NCBI RefSeq assembly: GCF_905475465.1
Contig: NC_062253.1
Location: forward strand, 6,758,001 to 6,822,000
Length of the DNA: 64,000 nt
Direction of reading: 5' to 3'
Source of the DNA: Pieris napi
Taxonomy: Eukaryota; Arthropoda; Insecta; Lepidoptera; Pieridae
The notes beneath the pieces were generated by a model that saw nothing but the letters and a program-made list of their open reading frames with translations, did no database searches and had not been told where the DNA came from. Below, piece by piece: positions 21,346 to 33,760 of this stretch (within the stretch, counting starts at the first letter, position 1; the number at the start of each line of letters is the position of its first letter). Made by a program: the position numbers and the translations under genes.

Positions 21346-24164
21346 TGATGAATGAGGAAATATAATATTAGATTAGAATAATAATTAAAGACATTCTATT
21401 TTTAAAAATTCACCTTAAACCCGTAACTTTCTAGGAAAAAATATATTGAACGTCAAATCAAACCCTTACTGAAAGATCCTTTAAACGCATTTATTGACAA
21501 AGTTTGAATTCAGTGTGACATTTTGCGGTTACCCTCATCACAGGGGTCGCCAATAACATTGGTTCCTTGTCACCATCAGCATTCTGAACGATAATTTGAT
21601 TTAATTGCTATTCGATAGAACATTAATTTTCGGTTTTATGATAGCGATAATATAGTGTCTGATTAGGGTTTACTAAAGCGACGGTTAATGTCGCTACATT
21701 TTTAACTAAAATTTATTATGTTGTTCTCACATACACACACACTCTCTCACACATAATCTCACACACACATCTTAAAAATTTCTTAATTTTTCGCAAAACA
21801 AATTTCGAACGAGCAAATTCGAAATTCAAATGGCTGATTTAGAAGTCTTGGTCCTTGTTGAGACTAAGCATTTCAAGCCAAAACAATTTTGTTGGCGGAA
21901 TTCGAAGCCTCCACGGCACCTTAACAATGTTGAATATTACTCAGAAAAACCCCTTTATTGTAAAATAATTATCAAAATTAAAATAAATTTAAGTTATGAA
22001 ATAAACATCATTACAGAATAAAGTAAATATACATGTTCAACATAAAATGGTCCCCAGAATTGTGTACTTTGTGTATAAATTCATTCTCACCTAGCAAAAC
22101 ACAATCCAAAGGGATTTAGGGAAACCCAAAAAGTTACTTAATCTAATTTTACCACAATCTTTTTGTTGATTCGGTGGCGAAATAGTTTTTTCGACTGATT
22201 TCATTTTGGAATATTATGTTACGTATAAATGGTAATACAGTTATTGAACATATTTTATGACATGACAATTATTACAGTCTTAATTATTATTCACATAATA
22301 GATTATAATCTATGACGTATGCCAATATATTGTACATTACCTATTTTATCGACAATATATACAAAAGGAGCTGCACCAAAATAAAAAAGAGGTTTTTGTA
22401 GGCCTGTGTTATTAATCAATTAAAAGAGTATGAGATTTTTGTTTTATTTTTCACACCAACATTATTTCTTAATAAGTAAGTAAGTAAGCCTCGTATGCCT
22501 GACAAACGCCGTCGAATTTTGCGTGTAACGTCTCACAATATTTTCCGTACTATCAATTTGTATGTTTATTATGGAACATAAGATACATGTATCACTTGTA
22601 AAAACCCCGTAAATGTTAATTTTGGTTAACAATAAAAACTTATAAACTAAAATTTTAAATCCGTCCTTATTCCTTAGCCGTCCGGACATATTTATTATAC
22701 GAATTTATTAAAATAAGTTGGACAGTAAATAAGTCTGTATTTAGTTGAGCTTCCAATTGTGTTCGCATAAAAATATGGCAAGCTAAACTTCTTATGAGGA
22801 AGTCTTTATCCAAATCTGCATCACATCATCAAGTGGCTTTTAAATAGAACATTTAGACAGAAAATAGATGTAGATATGTCGAGCTGTTATAGTGGTAAGT
22901 GCCATCAAACAAAATTCCTCGGTCGCTCATCCGTTTGTGAGAAAATGCCACAATGCACTCGTAGCCATGTGCTTATACTAAAGAATTCTTTTACATTTTC
23001 TATTTCTATATGACCCTAGTATTCGATATATATTCCTAGTGTATGATACTGAGTAATATTTGTAAAAGGCTACTCTTATTTTATTTATTTTCTAACATGC
23101 TGAATTATAATTAAATAAGTAATTTAACTGTATAATTCATTTATAGAAGTTACGGATCAAGGATTGTAGTATGTTTTTTTTATAAAATCACAAGTAAATA
23201 TTCTACTACATAAACTAACCAAATCGAACTTTTCTATATAGCAAGGATCTAAGTAAATTGCACCCGTGAGCCCCGTCAAAGATATTGTGTTACCTAAATT
23301 TGATACGAGGTGATTTATATTGAAGGTAAAAAGTAAAACATTCCCAGTTCACCCCGCCCGTCGTGTCTGGAAATATGAAATAGGTCGACTGAGTTTAAGC
23401 ATTACCTGTGTCCCGTTTAACCCGGTGCCACTACAAAATGACATACGTTTTATTAAAATCTCTGACATAAATTCTTTCATATACCTCTTACTGCCAGTAG
23501 CTTTACCTTGAATGACAAAAGTGAGCTTTTTGTTGCATATTGCGAATATTTGAGGTAAGATTTTATTTTTTTGAATACTGAAACATTTTATATGATGCAA
23601 GGGGTGAAATTACTTGGTGTACGCTGTTGTATCTCTGCAATACAATTTAAAATATACTGGTGCTATCTATACTATTGGACACGTATGATGTCTGCGTGTG
23701 GCCTGCATAACTTTGTTTGCCTAACAAAAAGTCAACCTACATCACAATGAATGAAATTCTGTTCCTGGGATTAGTTCTTAGACATGCACTTAATAAATAG
23801 TACTATGTTCGAAGTAAAATAATTGACAATCGCTGTACTAAGTCGTTATAACAACGGTTTTAAATAAAACGCTTTGATTACTACAGTCTGTAGAATAGAT
23901 AATTATTTTCAGAATAATCCCTTTTAATTAATATTTTGCTTCACATTATCATTATCGTATAAAATGCATTTAAATTATTATGTCCCGGGCTAATATTGCC
24001 ATATCACGTCTATATTACCTCCGGGGAAATATCCGACGCTAGCAATACCGACTTCGATTATCACTGCATGACAATAATACCTCAAAAGCGAAACGTCAGA
24101 GGTTGGATCTGTTTCATAACTTAAAGCCTAATAATAAATAACCCACTGCAATATATATGGGTGT
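21346..24164. other. Intergenic with CA-rich run and shared 37-mer
   Basis: Contains an impure CA/CT microsatellite at about 21728-21770, (AAGT)n at about 22475-22490 and the second copy of the 37-bp shared segment at 22561-22597. The short frames at 21830 and 22462 have no recognisable content. Confidence 0.5.
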
Positions 24165-24285
24165 TGGCCTCAGATTGTTTCCATTTATTTGATTTCTTTT
24201 ATTTCTGTAATTAGTCTGACATATATCGTAGACATTGGGACATGCCGGTTTCCTCGCGATGTTTTCCTTACCCATACAAGATATA
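24165..24285 (-). mobile_element. SINE family 2 fragment
   Basis: Reverse body: ttggcctcagattgtttcca, then acatgccggtttcctcgcga followed by tgttttcctta. The tRNA head is missing. Confidence 0.45.
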
Positions 24286-24319
24286 TAGACAGAAAGTCCA
24301 TTGGTCCAGTCGGGGATAA

Positions 24320-24642
24320 TTTAATATATAAAATTCTCGTGTCGCGGTGTTTGTGGTTAAATTCCTCCGAAATGGCTCGACCGATTCTCATGAAATTTTG
24401 TGTGCATATTGGGTAGGTCTGAGAATCGGACAACATCTATTTTTCATCTCCCTAAATGTTAAGGGTATTCCACCCCTAAATATTTATTTTTTTATTTTTA
24501 GATATTTTTTTCCGTTTTTATTTTTTTATGATACAGCATTTAAAAATACATACACACCTAACTTTCACCCCTCTACGAATAACCCCTATTTTTTTATTAT
24601 AAATGATAAACATGGCAAAATGACGTTTGCCGGATCAGCTAG
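24320..24642 (+). mobile_element. Helitron, non-autonomous
   Basis: 5' end TTTAATATATAAAATTCTCG (canonical TC mutated to TT). The 3' end has the hairpin GGCAAA...TTTGCC followed by GGATCAGCTAG, then T. The interior is nearly colinear with 44588 and 29934. No ORF. Confidence 0.8.
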
Positions 24643-25009
24643 TAATTAATAAAACAGTTCGTAATTTCGAACTTAAGGAATGAGATTGGCATGCTAAAGC
24701 CTAGGCCAAAACACTGTTAACAACTTAAATCGTAAATAAATATTATTAGATAAAAGTCTTAAAAACAACCAAAGTGAGACAGCGATATGTCGAAATTGAG
24801 AGTGAAAAGGACAAAGGATCTGGCCATTGTTTTGTATAAGCGTGTTGTTTGACTTCAGTAACTGAAGCCAGATAAAACGTGGAGTTAAGAAACGACTCTC
24901 CTTTATTTACCTTGTTACTAACTCGAATATTAAAAAGTAATATCAATGTTTAATTTCTTTATGATTGTATAAGCATTATTGCTATTAACCAAATATGTAG
25001 AAAATATCA

Positions 25010-25414
25010 TCTAATATATAAAATTCTCGTGTCACAATGTTCGTTCCCATACTCCTCCGAAACCGCTCGACTGATTCTTATGATTTTTTTTATTCACATT
25101 CAGTATGTCTGATAATCGGCTACTATCTATCTTTCAAACCTCTCAGTGATAAGATGAACAAAAATACATACAACCCTGAATTTTCACCCCTCTACGATCA
25201 ATCCTTATTTTTTATTGGTTAACTATTAACTTATGACTTGAACTCTATATAAAATTGAGAGAAATCACAGAAAAACCAAAAACATATACATAATTTCCGG
25301 AAACACGAACCGTCTCTGAGGTAGCATAGCAAAATGCTTCATGTTGGTATGTACTAAAAAGGTAGGCTAAGTAAAATCACATTAAGGAGAAACGAAGTTC
25401 GCGGGGGCAGCTAG
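25010..25414 (+). mobile_element. Helitron, non-autonomous
   Basis: TC start after A (TCTAATATATAAAATTCTCG) and 3' end AAGTTCGCGGGGGCAGCTAG followed by T. The 5' half is related to 24320, but the 3' half (ggtagcatagcaaaatgctt) differs, so ends from two subfamilies are combined. Related 3' halves lie at 26440 and, inverted, at 35245. Confidence 0.78.
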
Positions 25415-26439
25415 TATAAAATAAAATAAATACAAAATCGAACGTAGTTTTAAAATATGTATTTGTCTTTATTCAAAATAAAAACAAAACAGAAGTAAGT
25501 AAATAGGTTTTTCGTATGCGTGATACAAAAACTTCGACAAAAGTTTAGTGAAATTTTAATTCCATAAATTATTGTTATTAAAATAAATGAAAATATGTTC
25601 TATATTACAGAATCCAGTCGCTAATGGTCGTCGATATCGAGGTTTGGCGATATTTCATTCATAAGAAAAAATATTGAAATCGTTTGATTATTCACAACAC
25701 GTATAAGAACGTGATGCGGTTTCAGATATTTGAAACAATTCTATAACATGATACAAATCAAACTTGGAATCCTCGAAAGCACTTTAAGCAGTCCAATGGA
25801 AATCGGGTCATTAACCTTTCAAAATGAAATGGATCTTTGAATTGGGATCGTATTGGCTTGAGTGTTTATTCTACATGATTTGTATGTAGTTTTGAACTGA
25901 CTTCAAGATGCATCATAAACATTAAATAACAAAATTCTATCTAGTTATAGGGTATTTATTACACAGATGATTATAATGTCACTACTATGTATGTATGTAT
26001 ATATATTATGTATGTATATGTAGTAAATGAAAATTTACAATTAATTTAACTTGACAATTCAAAAGTGTACTTGGTTACCCACTTGAATAAAGATATTTTG
26101 AGTTTAAGTTTGATATAATATACGTACATAGTATAGAATATATATAAAAAAATACAGCATTTTATATAAACTTCACGTTCAACTTAGTTCATGCACGTAT
26201 TATCGCAAAACAGCGTAGAATAGTAGATTTTTTTTTAATATAAATTGATAGTACCTTGTCTAAGCTATCTTTATTTACACTATGTACACTAGTAAAAATA
26301 CTGAATGTTACGTTACTTATAAAGCAGTGTGAAAAGTTTTGTGCTAGCTCACGTTACCATAACCATAACTATGTTAAAGTTATTTTAATGAAAAATTCTT
26401 TAACAACCTCATAACGGTAACCGCAAATTCTATCTCTAT

Positions 26440-26587
26440 CTATAAATAAAAATAAATAGCTACATATGTAGTAGAAAAACGAACAGTCTCTATAGGGAAG
26501 CATAGCAAAATGTTCCATATGTAGGTATGTACTAAAATGGTAGGCTAAGTATAAAAATATAAAGGCAAAACGAAGTTCGCGGGGGAG
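26440..26587 (+). mobile_element. Helitron 3' fragment
   Basis: Matches the 3' half of 25010: gggaagcatagcaaaatgtt, ggtaggctaagtataaaa, aacgaagttcgcgggggagg. The terminal CTAG is lost and a LINE 3' end follows directly at 26596. Confidence 0.6.
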
Positions 26588-26595
26588 GTGAGCGT

Positions 26596-26813
26596 TATTT
26601 AACGCAGTTTTTGCCGCGCACCACCACTATGTGGAACCAGCTGCCGTCTGAAGTATTTCCGAACCAATTCGACTAAGGGTCCTTCAAGAAAACAGCGTAC
26701 CAATTCTTTAAAGGCCAGCAACGCATTCGCAAGCCCTCTGGCATTGAGAGTGTCCATGGGCGGCGGTATCACTTAACATCAGGTGAGCCTCCTTGCCCCT
26801 GTTCATTAAAAAA
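26596..26813 (+). mobile_element. LINE 3' end (family A)
   Basis: Encodes the broken C-terminus MWNQLPSEVFPNQFD (stop) GSFKK, the same as the 62319 copy, then gtgtccatgggcggcggtat, cacttaacatcaggtgagcc and ttcattaaaaaa. A 5'-truncated non-LTR copy with an in-frame stop. Confidence 0.65.
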
Positions 26814-26945
26814 GTAATTTACAAATATAATAATCATACCAGTATTATTTTATTTTAGCATGAATACTACGTCCAATCGAATTTAAAAAAAAATATTGGT
26901 TGTTTGTACCTACTTACCTACTTTAGGTTTACGATCGAGATGTTT

Positions 26946-27273
26946 ACGTGATAACGTCTTATTGGTGATATAAGTTTTTGGGAAGTAAGGAATTAATGAA
27001 GATAACAATTTTTTCAAATTTTAAATTACATCTATCGTTTTATTCACACTTTTGATGATAAATTTCGGGTGTAAAATGACAAGTTTACTTATTCGACTAT
27101 GATATACATTTTTCTTCATACATTCACGGAATGACTGGCAGCGCTCGAGATGAGACGGGAGATCGGTCCGTCACTCTCTCGTTATACCTGCGATCGTGCT
27201 CGTGAGGTTTTGGTGTGACACAAGTTTCTGAACATGTCACCCGACTAAAACGATTTTAAAGACGTTATCACGT
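26946..27273. mobile_element. Candidate MITE with 15-bp inverted ends
   Basis: ACGTGATAACGTCTT at 26946-26960 is exactly inverted at 27259-27273. The interior is non-coding with a GC-rich right half (gactggcagcgctcgagatg). No clear target duplication beyond the repeats, so boundaries and class are uncertain. Confidence 0.5.
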
Positions 27274-27288
27274 CAAAAATACCGTCAC

Positions 27289-27340
27289 ACGCCCACGCGC
27301 TGTTTCACCATTTGATTAATAAAAAACGGCGCGTGGGCGT
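27289..27340. repeat. 12-bp perfect inverted repeat, 28-nt loop
   Basis: ACGCCCACGCGC at 27289-27300 and GCGCGTGGGCGT at 27329-27340, just outside the 26946 element and in the same GC-rich patch. Confidence 0.8.
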
Positions 27341-27744
27341 TGTAACCGTTCATTTTAATTTAACAAAAATCTTCCTACATTTGTGTAGCATACAGCTATC
27401 GCTGCTATTTTCTATACGTTGTATTAAAACTATATAACAATATGATATAAAGCTGCAATGTACCAGTCTTGTTCGAGTTCAAACAATAAGTAGCACACAC
27501 AAATGACATACAAAACACAGGAGACATCACAACGGCCTACTTCCAACAGTCCTATCAAAACATTGCTTGAGGACGTCACAAGAATCTTCATAATAACTTA
27601 CTAAAAGTGGTTAGTTTTACTTTCAAACGAGATTGTGACATTGCCCGATTGTTGACCCGACCCGATTACTTTGTGTTGCAACGAATTGTTACCTTACTCT
27701 AATTTAAGTTCATGTAATTATTGTGAACTAAATCGACAACTAGA

Positions 27745-28001
27745 TTTTTTTTTTTTTTTTAAGACAATTCACACCAATTGACCTAGTCCCATGCTAAGCT
27801 GGTGAAGCTTGTGTTATGGGTACTAGGCAACGGATATACATACATATTATAGATAGATATACATATAAATACATATTTAAACACCCAAGACCTAAGAACA
27901 ACACCAAATGCTCATCACATCGATGTTCGCCTCAGCCGGGGATCGAACCCGGGACCCATGGATTCGCAGTCAGGGGTACTAACCACTAGACCAATGAGTC
28001 G
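27745..28001 (-). mobile_element. SINE family 1, full length
   Basis: Reverse copy starting with a 16-bp poly-T (the A tail) and ending gaccaatgagtcg. The B-box-like GGTTCGATCCC is intact. About 97% like the copies at 3166 and 37021 by eye. Confidence 0.8.
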
Positions 28002-28577
28002 TCATTAATGGGTATGTTATGTAACGAAAGTTGAATACAAACTGTTTTTATGGCATATTTGGGTCAAAAAATTCACGCTAAAATAACGTAAATAAATACA
28101 AAAACTAGGTTATTACGCTGCATTTGTTGGCGGTTATCAGAAGGAATCTCTATTGTTGTAGAACAAAACAACTCTAAGAACGAATAAACCAATCCGGAGA
28201 TTTATAAGCCTCAGTTCACAAGCGTAATTTCGAATCTCGCTACATCTACATTTGTGTGATGAAATATCACGTTATAACTTATAAAGAACAAAGTAAATAC
28301 CGGAACGAGAGTTTGAAAGAAAAACATCGTAGAAGTTAAATAAATGTTCGAATAAATAAAGGTTTGAATAGATTCCGAACATCGGTATCTCGTGTGTGGT
28401 ATAACTTTTGTCGAAAAACGAAAAAACTTTTACAGTATGAATAAGTGTTCTACGTCGGAATAGTTAATATAATAGTAATTTTCGTAAAATATACACATGC
28501 AAAAGTGTTCGATGTGGTGAAGGATGAGTACCCTTTCTAAGTCGTGCGTTTAACTCCCGGCTTATGAAGGGATTTTT

Positions 28578-29110
28578 GAAGTTATACTTCTTTAGGCGCG
28601 TTATGAAAAATTGGTGAGAGTGTAATTTTACGATGCGCGCGCACCGTGACACAAAATTATCAGTATGAAGTTTTTAAACCAGCCGGGCGCCGTGCGTGCG
28701 CGAGCGAGATGGGAATAAAACAATCTACAAGTAAAAAGAAATAGAATATGCGTGAAGTTAGCAGCTATGCCAAGAATTTTGAATGACCATAATGACCTTT
28801 GTAGTACGTTTTAAACAAATAAAGGAGTTTTAATTATTTTATCAATGAAATTTAGCAATGTGAAAAATCACAAAGACCTATTGTTACTTAGTTAAAAGGA
28901 TATGAAACATACCTAGTTATTAAATTGAATGAATTGAAAAATAATAATTATTATTATTAATATTAATTAATCATTGAATAATATACTAAATATTATTAAA
29001 TTATTAACGTTAAATAGTTATTATTAATTATAAAATATTTTAAAAAAATAAAGAAAGCCAAAGAAGTATAACTTCTTACACTTACTTCGCGTACATAAGT
29101 ACACGCACCC
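28578..29110. mobile_element. Inverted-repeat element (GAAGTTATACTTCTTT family)
   Basis: Left end GAAGTTATACTTCTTTAGGC, right end GCCAAAGAAGTATAACTTCT followed by acgcaccctttttt. The same two ends bound 33401-33760 around a different length of interior, with shared inner phrases (atgagagtg-type, then gcaccgtgacacaaaatta). Non-coding; it behaves like a MITE family with subterminal repeats. Class unresolved. Confidence 0.6.
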
Positions 29111-29933
29111 TTTTTTAAAATACTTATCAACCATTTACCGGTCTATTAACTCGCGGTCAGTCTTTCTTAAAAATCTAAAAAGTTAGTGGAGACCCCTATC
29201 TAGAGGGAACAGAAACTTTTAATCGTAATAGTAAAGTAGGCATCCCATTTGCCCTCCTTTCAGAAGATCGCGTTTTGGTCAAAACTCACCGATATCCAGA
29301 TTGAGCATTCTGATAAACGAGCTAGGTCTGGATATAGTAGTTTCTCCCCTCACACTTTGAAATGTTTTTCCTTTAGTTTTTGTAATTTATGAATTGAAGT
29401 ATTTTTTTCTCTTCATGTCTGTTATGTATGTCTTTAAGTGCTTGTAGCATTAAATCTTATATTTATTTTTCTTATGTTTCAATGTATTAGTGTAGTACGC
29501 TTGCTAACGCAAGTTATTGTAAATAAAAGATGAACATGCCTTAGAGGTACAATAAAGATTTGTGATGTATTTAAATTATTTGTAGCTTATCTTAATATAT
29601 ATTTATAGTAATAATGAATAGTAAAGTATAAATACTGTAAATAAAGTTATTTCACCTCAGCGACTAGCAAGCAAGAATAACGGAAACAAGTTTAATTTAT
29701 AAGAGTGAAATACATTGTCTAGAATGAAGTTACCTTACAAACAAAAAGTAATATCAGTTCTTATTCATCCGGAAAAACAAAATTTTCAAAGTTCCAAGTC
29801 ATCGCCTTTTTTCAACGTTGCCGGTGAATATTTTCCCCTATGCACCTGACATAGTTTTCACTTTGTTTTCTCTTATACTCGACGGATTAAGTATATATAA
29901 TGCTATATACAATTATACATCCACATATAGTTA
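29111..29933. other. Intergenic, no supported gene
   Basis: AT-rich. gtaaataaaagatgaac and acaataaagatttgtgatg at about 29520-29570 look like poly(A)-signal-bearing sequence, perhaps an old retrotransposon tail, but no ORF precedes it. Confidence 0.45.
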
Positions 29934-30244
29934 CTAGCTAATCCGGCAAACGTCTTTTTGCCATGTTTATTATGTATAGTAAAAAAATAGGGGTTGATTG
30001 TAGACGTGTGAAAATTAGGGATTGTATGTATTTTTTAATGTTGTATTATAAAAAAATAAAAATTTAAAAAAAAATTTAAAAAAAAAATTTAGGGGTGGAC
30101 TACCCTTAACATTTAGGGGGATGAAAAATAGATGTTGTCCGATTCTCATTCCCAATATGCACACAAAATTTCATGAAAATCGGTCAAGCCGTTTCGGAGG
30201 AGTTTAACTACAAACACCGCGACACGAGAATTTTATATATTAGA
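29934..30244 (-). mobile_element. Helitron, non-autonomous, intact ends
   Basis: Minus strand: A|TC start (TCTAATATATAAAATTCTCG) at 30244, and end at 29934 with the stem GGCAAA...TTTGCC then GGATTAGCTAG|T. Nearly colinear with 44588. No ORF. Confidence 0.82.
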
Positions 30245-30424
30245 TAACGTAAAATATATAAATATTTATAGAATTAATAAAACTCTATAGTCTACGGGCA
30301 GTAATAAAAGATGACAGTATCAAGCCCCGAAACCGTTAAATTGGACATAGTACAGACCGTTCTACTGTCGTTGATTACATTTCTTAACGCAGTTATTAAC
30401 CATTCTTATGTGTGATCCTTGTTT

Positions 30425-30560
30425 TTTTTTGGGGCTATGACTTGCCGGTTTCCTCACAATCTATTCCTTTGCCGAACAAATGTTCATTGCGCATATAAAC
30501 GTTAGAGCACGGCCGGGGTTCGAAAGCTAGACCTCAGGGTTATCAAGTGCAAAAGAACTG
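30425..30560 (-). mobile_element. SINE family 2 fragment
   Basis: Reverse copy: ttgccggtttcctcacaatc, then cggccggggttcgaaagcta (inverted B-box region) and gacctcagggttatcaagtg. The poly(A) side is lost. Confidence 0.45.
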
Positions 30561-30865
30561 TCATCTATTATTTCCTATATACGTATATTAGTATTAGAAG
30601 AGCTGTCAATGTTTTGCAATATTTGCAAATTTTTATTTTACATAAAAATTTAGGAAAACCTTTTCAAACTTTTTAATTAAAACAAACAACCCGTGTCTCT
30701 TAATTACGTTGAGGAACATTTTTTTTTATTTTTTCTGAGTTTTTTTTTATAAAGAAAATTAGCCCCTAATATCGAATTAGTGACCATATGACCCCATATA
30801 AGAATTACCCCATTTAACCTATTACATTAAATACAATTATTTTAATAACCTCCGAACTTACTGTA

Positions 30866-30996
30866 CTGCCTTGTGATTCTGTTACTCATCAGAATGCCAA
30901 ATCATAAAATGACTGCTTCACGACTGATTTGAGAGCGACCGCCGATGCGAAAACCGCTGTGTGAGTTCGAAAAGTGAGTTACAGAATCGCACGGCT
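30866..30996. mobile_element. Foldback MITE, left arm deleted
   Basis: The right part is almost identical to the right arm of the 49687 foldback (gactgcttcacgactgattt, gcgaccgccgatgcgaaaac, tgagttacagaatcgcacgg). Of the left arm only about 20 bp remain (tgccttgtgattctgttact). Confidence 0.7.
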
Positions 30997-31317
30997 ATTA
31001 CAGTTGTAAGATACATTAAGTCTATATTGATCAATAAATCAAATAATTAAGATGTAAGTATTGTCCGAAGAAAGAATTAATTTATCCCTCTATCTAATAG
31101 TGTGAGGGCCTCGCCCTGCAGCTAACTTAGATACAAATTAAAGAAGGGAAGCCAAATTACAAGCTATTCGGACAGTATTACTTTATTATTGAATAGGTGT
31201 TATTAGATTTAGGCTGTAAAAGCCTCTATTAGCTGGGTCGGACTAATTTTATCATTCAATTAAATAGGTCAAGTCAATAAATCCCTTTTATTTGATAATT
31301 CACCACCTCCAGCTTAG

Positions 31318-31565
31318 TCAAAGTCAAAGACTAAATCAAAATCGTTTATTCATATTGGTAACACAATGTACTTATGAACGTCAAAAAAGAAATACATATT
31401 ACATGCTTCTAATTTGACATTTACTGCCAGTTCTCAAATCAAGGGCGTAGAACGGAAGAGAAGAACTGGCAATAACCGCCACTCTTTTAAACCGCCAAAC
31501 TTTTTGTTTTACACAATTTTTGTAAGGAACTGCAACCATTACACCATGTCTCATGGTGCTATAGT
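31318..31565 (-). mobile_element. LINE 3' UTR (family B), longest copy
   Basis: Reverse copy starting at its tail (atcaaaatcgtttattcata) through ttactgccagttctcaaatc, gaagagaactggcaataacc and aggaactgcaaccattacac. Non-coding. Confidence 0.65.
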
Positions 31566-31674
31566 GACAATCGAATCCCAGTGAAACATTAAAATGGAAC
31601 CAGATATAAGCTTACTTCAATTAGGGTTTTTGAATATGTTTCTGTCTTTTTGTTTTTATCTTAATAATTTAATA

Positions 31675-31801
31675 CAGCCTTGCGATTCTGTAACTCACTT
31701 TTCGAACTCACACAGCGGTTTTCGCAACGACTGATTTGAGCGCGACCGCTGTGAAAACCGCTTTGTGAGTTCGAAAAGTGAGTTACAGAATCGCAAGGCT
31801 G
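31675..31801. mobile_element. Foldback MITE, 127 bp
   Basis: Almost entirely two inverted arms of about 50 bp (CAGCCTTGCGATTCTGTAAC inward; two or three mismatches) with a short centre. The same family as 30866 and 49687. Only about 0.7 kb separates it from the 30866 copy. Confidence 0.85.
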
Positions 31802-33400
31802 TTTAGATTATAGGCAATTTTAATTTTTGAGTAGAATCAAATACAAAACAAATCGATAGTAGTGTATGAAACCTTTTTGTTTTTGGACCTACACAATGAT
31901 TTGAATTATCATCCAAACATGAATATTATCCGTATATTTAGAGATTTTGGATTTAGAGTATTTTATATTCATTACTACTACAACAAAATCGGAATTTCTC
32001 CTTTGCTTTAACATTAATTAATATGGATACACGCATTTACTACCTAATTGGACATATCTCTCTTCATATCTCTTAAAATATTCAATAGGTACATTTTCTT
32101 CCTTAACGATCATAACATCAATATTTCATTTCAACAACAAGCTATCACAGACGAGGCTCTGAATTTTCCTTTTACTTATTTAAGTACAGCGCTAGTCTCC
32201 GCTAACATTCTTGAGTATTTCTATAAATTATTTCGTCTTAAAGTAGTCCATAGCACAGATTTTACATTCCAAGAAATAGCAATAGAAAATGTAAATTAAA
32301 TTAAAGTGCTTTCTTGTACCATAGAAGAGAGAATCTTTTGTTATATCTCCACAATGGGTACTTATTTTAAATGTATACAGGATTTATGAAAAATTACAAA
32401 TTGACAACGTTTTATAATTGAGAAAATTATATGAATTTTTATACATTATAGTTTTGTAAAGAGCAATTAATTTAATCTAAAAGTTTTTCCTGTTAGTTGC
32501 TAGATTAGTTTATCCAAAACATGTTAATTGTCACTTTGACATATACATAAAGGAGACACTTGTCGGCCATCTTGAAAGAGACATAGACAATGGACATAAG
32601 TGTTACAGTTTGCATTTTGCATTTAGTTATAAAGTTTAGCGTTTTTGCACGTTTTTCATTTCATTTACTTTCCATACATCTATTTAGTTAGATGTTTGGA
32701 TTCAACAATTAAGATTTCATTCATTCATCTGTAAAAAAAACACACGTCAAACTTATTTTTGCTATTTAAATTATTCGGTTTTTGTATGATTATTCATATA
32801 CAACATATCTTTACAGAACAATTTATAAATAAAAATGTAATTCAATGCATGTTAAATCAAGCATATCTTCTCCTTTCGCTAGCAACATTATTTTTGCGTC
32901 TGTGTGCGTGTCCACCCATGCGTATCCATGTAGGTACGTGTACTTTACAAGTTCATAAATCTATTTTGTGTCTCATTACGCAGGATACAAATTGCCATTC
33001 TAGGGTCTTAGGCTCTTTATGGTCACAGGCATGTCTGTCCCTTGCCCCTTCAGATTACTGCAACCATTTAGATGGCCCAACAAAGATTAAAAACTATGAA
33101 GGTATTTGTTTGAAATCTGTTAACACATACATATATATAATTGAGATTGAATGTGAAGAAACTTCGGCACATAAATAATTCAAGATGGATTAGATATGTG
33201 CATAATGGAAACTTGGGGCCATCAAGTCGAGATTGAGCCGTATAAATTGTACGAAAGGATTTAGACATTTTCACTGGGTTTTCAAAGGTTTCATCATAAA
33301 AAATTAACTAATATTTGCACAAATATATGAATAATCTATCATCCTGTTATCGCGCAATGCTAAGGATGTTAAATTTGCTTTTGATCAAGTATTGTTTTTT
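31802..33400. other. Intergenic, no supported gene
   Basis: The longest open frame (32759-33178, 139 codons, TTG start) gives a low-complexity, unrecognised product and lacks splice or start support. No repeat family recognised. Confidence 0.5.
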
Positions 33401-33760
33401 GAAGTTATACTTCTTTAGGCGCGTTGTGAAAAATTGATGAGAGTGAAATTTACGATGCGCGCTCACCGTGACACAAAATTAACAGAATGAAGTTGCCCAC
33501 GGAAGACGCTACGGCATTGGACATAATTTAAAAACAACATTCGAATAATAATAGAGTTTATGTTACACTTAATGTAAGAGAATAATAATAAATATTTATT
33601 TATTATTTCAAATGTAAACTGAGCTTTATTGACTATAATGACTCCTTTTCCAGTCTTTGATTATTTAATTGTAATTAATTATTTTCATGCAATCAAAAAC
33701 TATTTCTAATAATGCCAAAGAAGTATAACTTCTTACGCGCGTACATAAGTACACGCACCC
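33401..33760. mobile_element. Inverted-repeat element (GAAGTTATACTTCTTT family)
   Basis: Same ends as 28578: GAAGTTATACTTCTTTAGGC at the left, GCCAAAGAAGTATAACTTCT at 33714 on the right, then cgtacataagtacacgcacc. The interior is shorter and mostly different past the first ~80 bp. Confidence 0.62.

Noticed and set aside
24185..24649. Overlapping ORFs at 24.2-24.6 kb
   Set aside because: They fall on SINE and Helitron sequence; not coding.
32759..33178. 139-codon plus-strand ORF
   Set aside because: TTG start, Cys/Leu-rich unrecognised product, no promoter or splice support.
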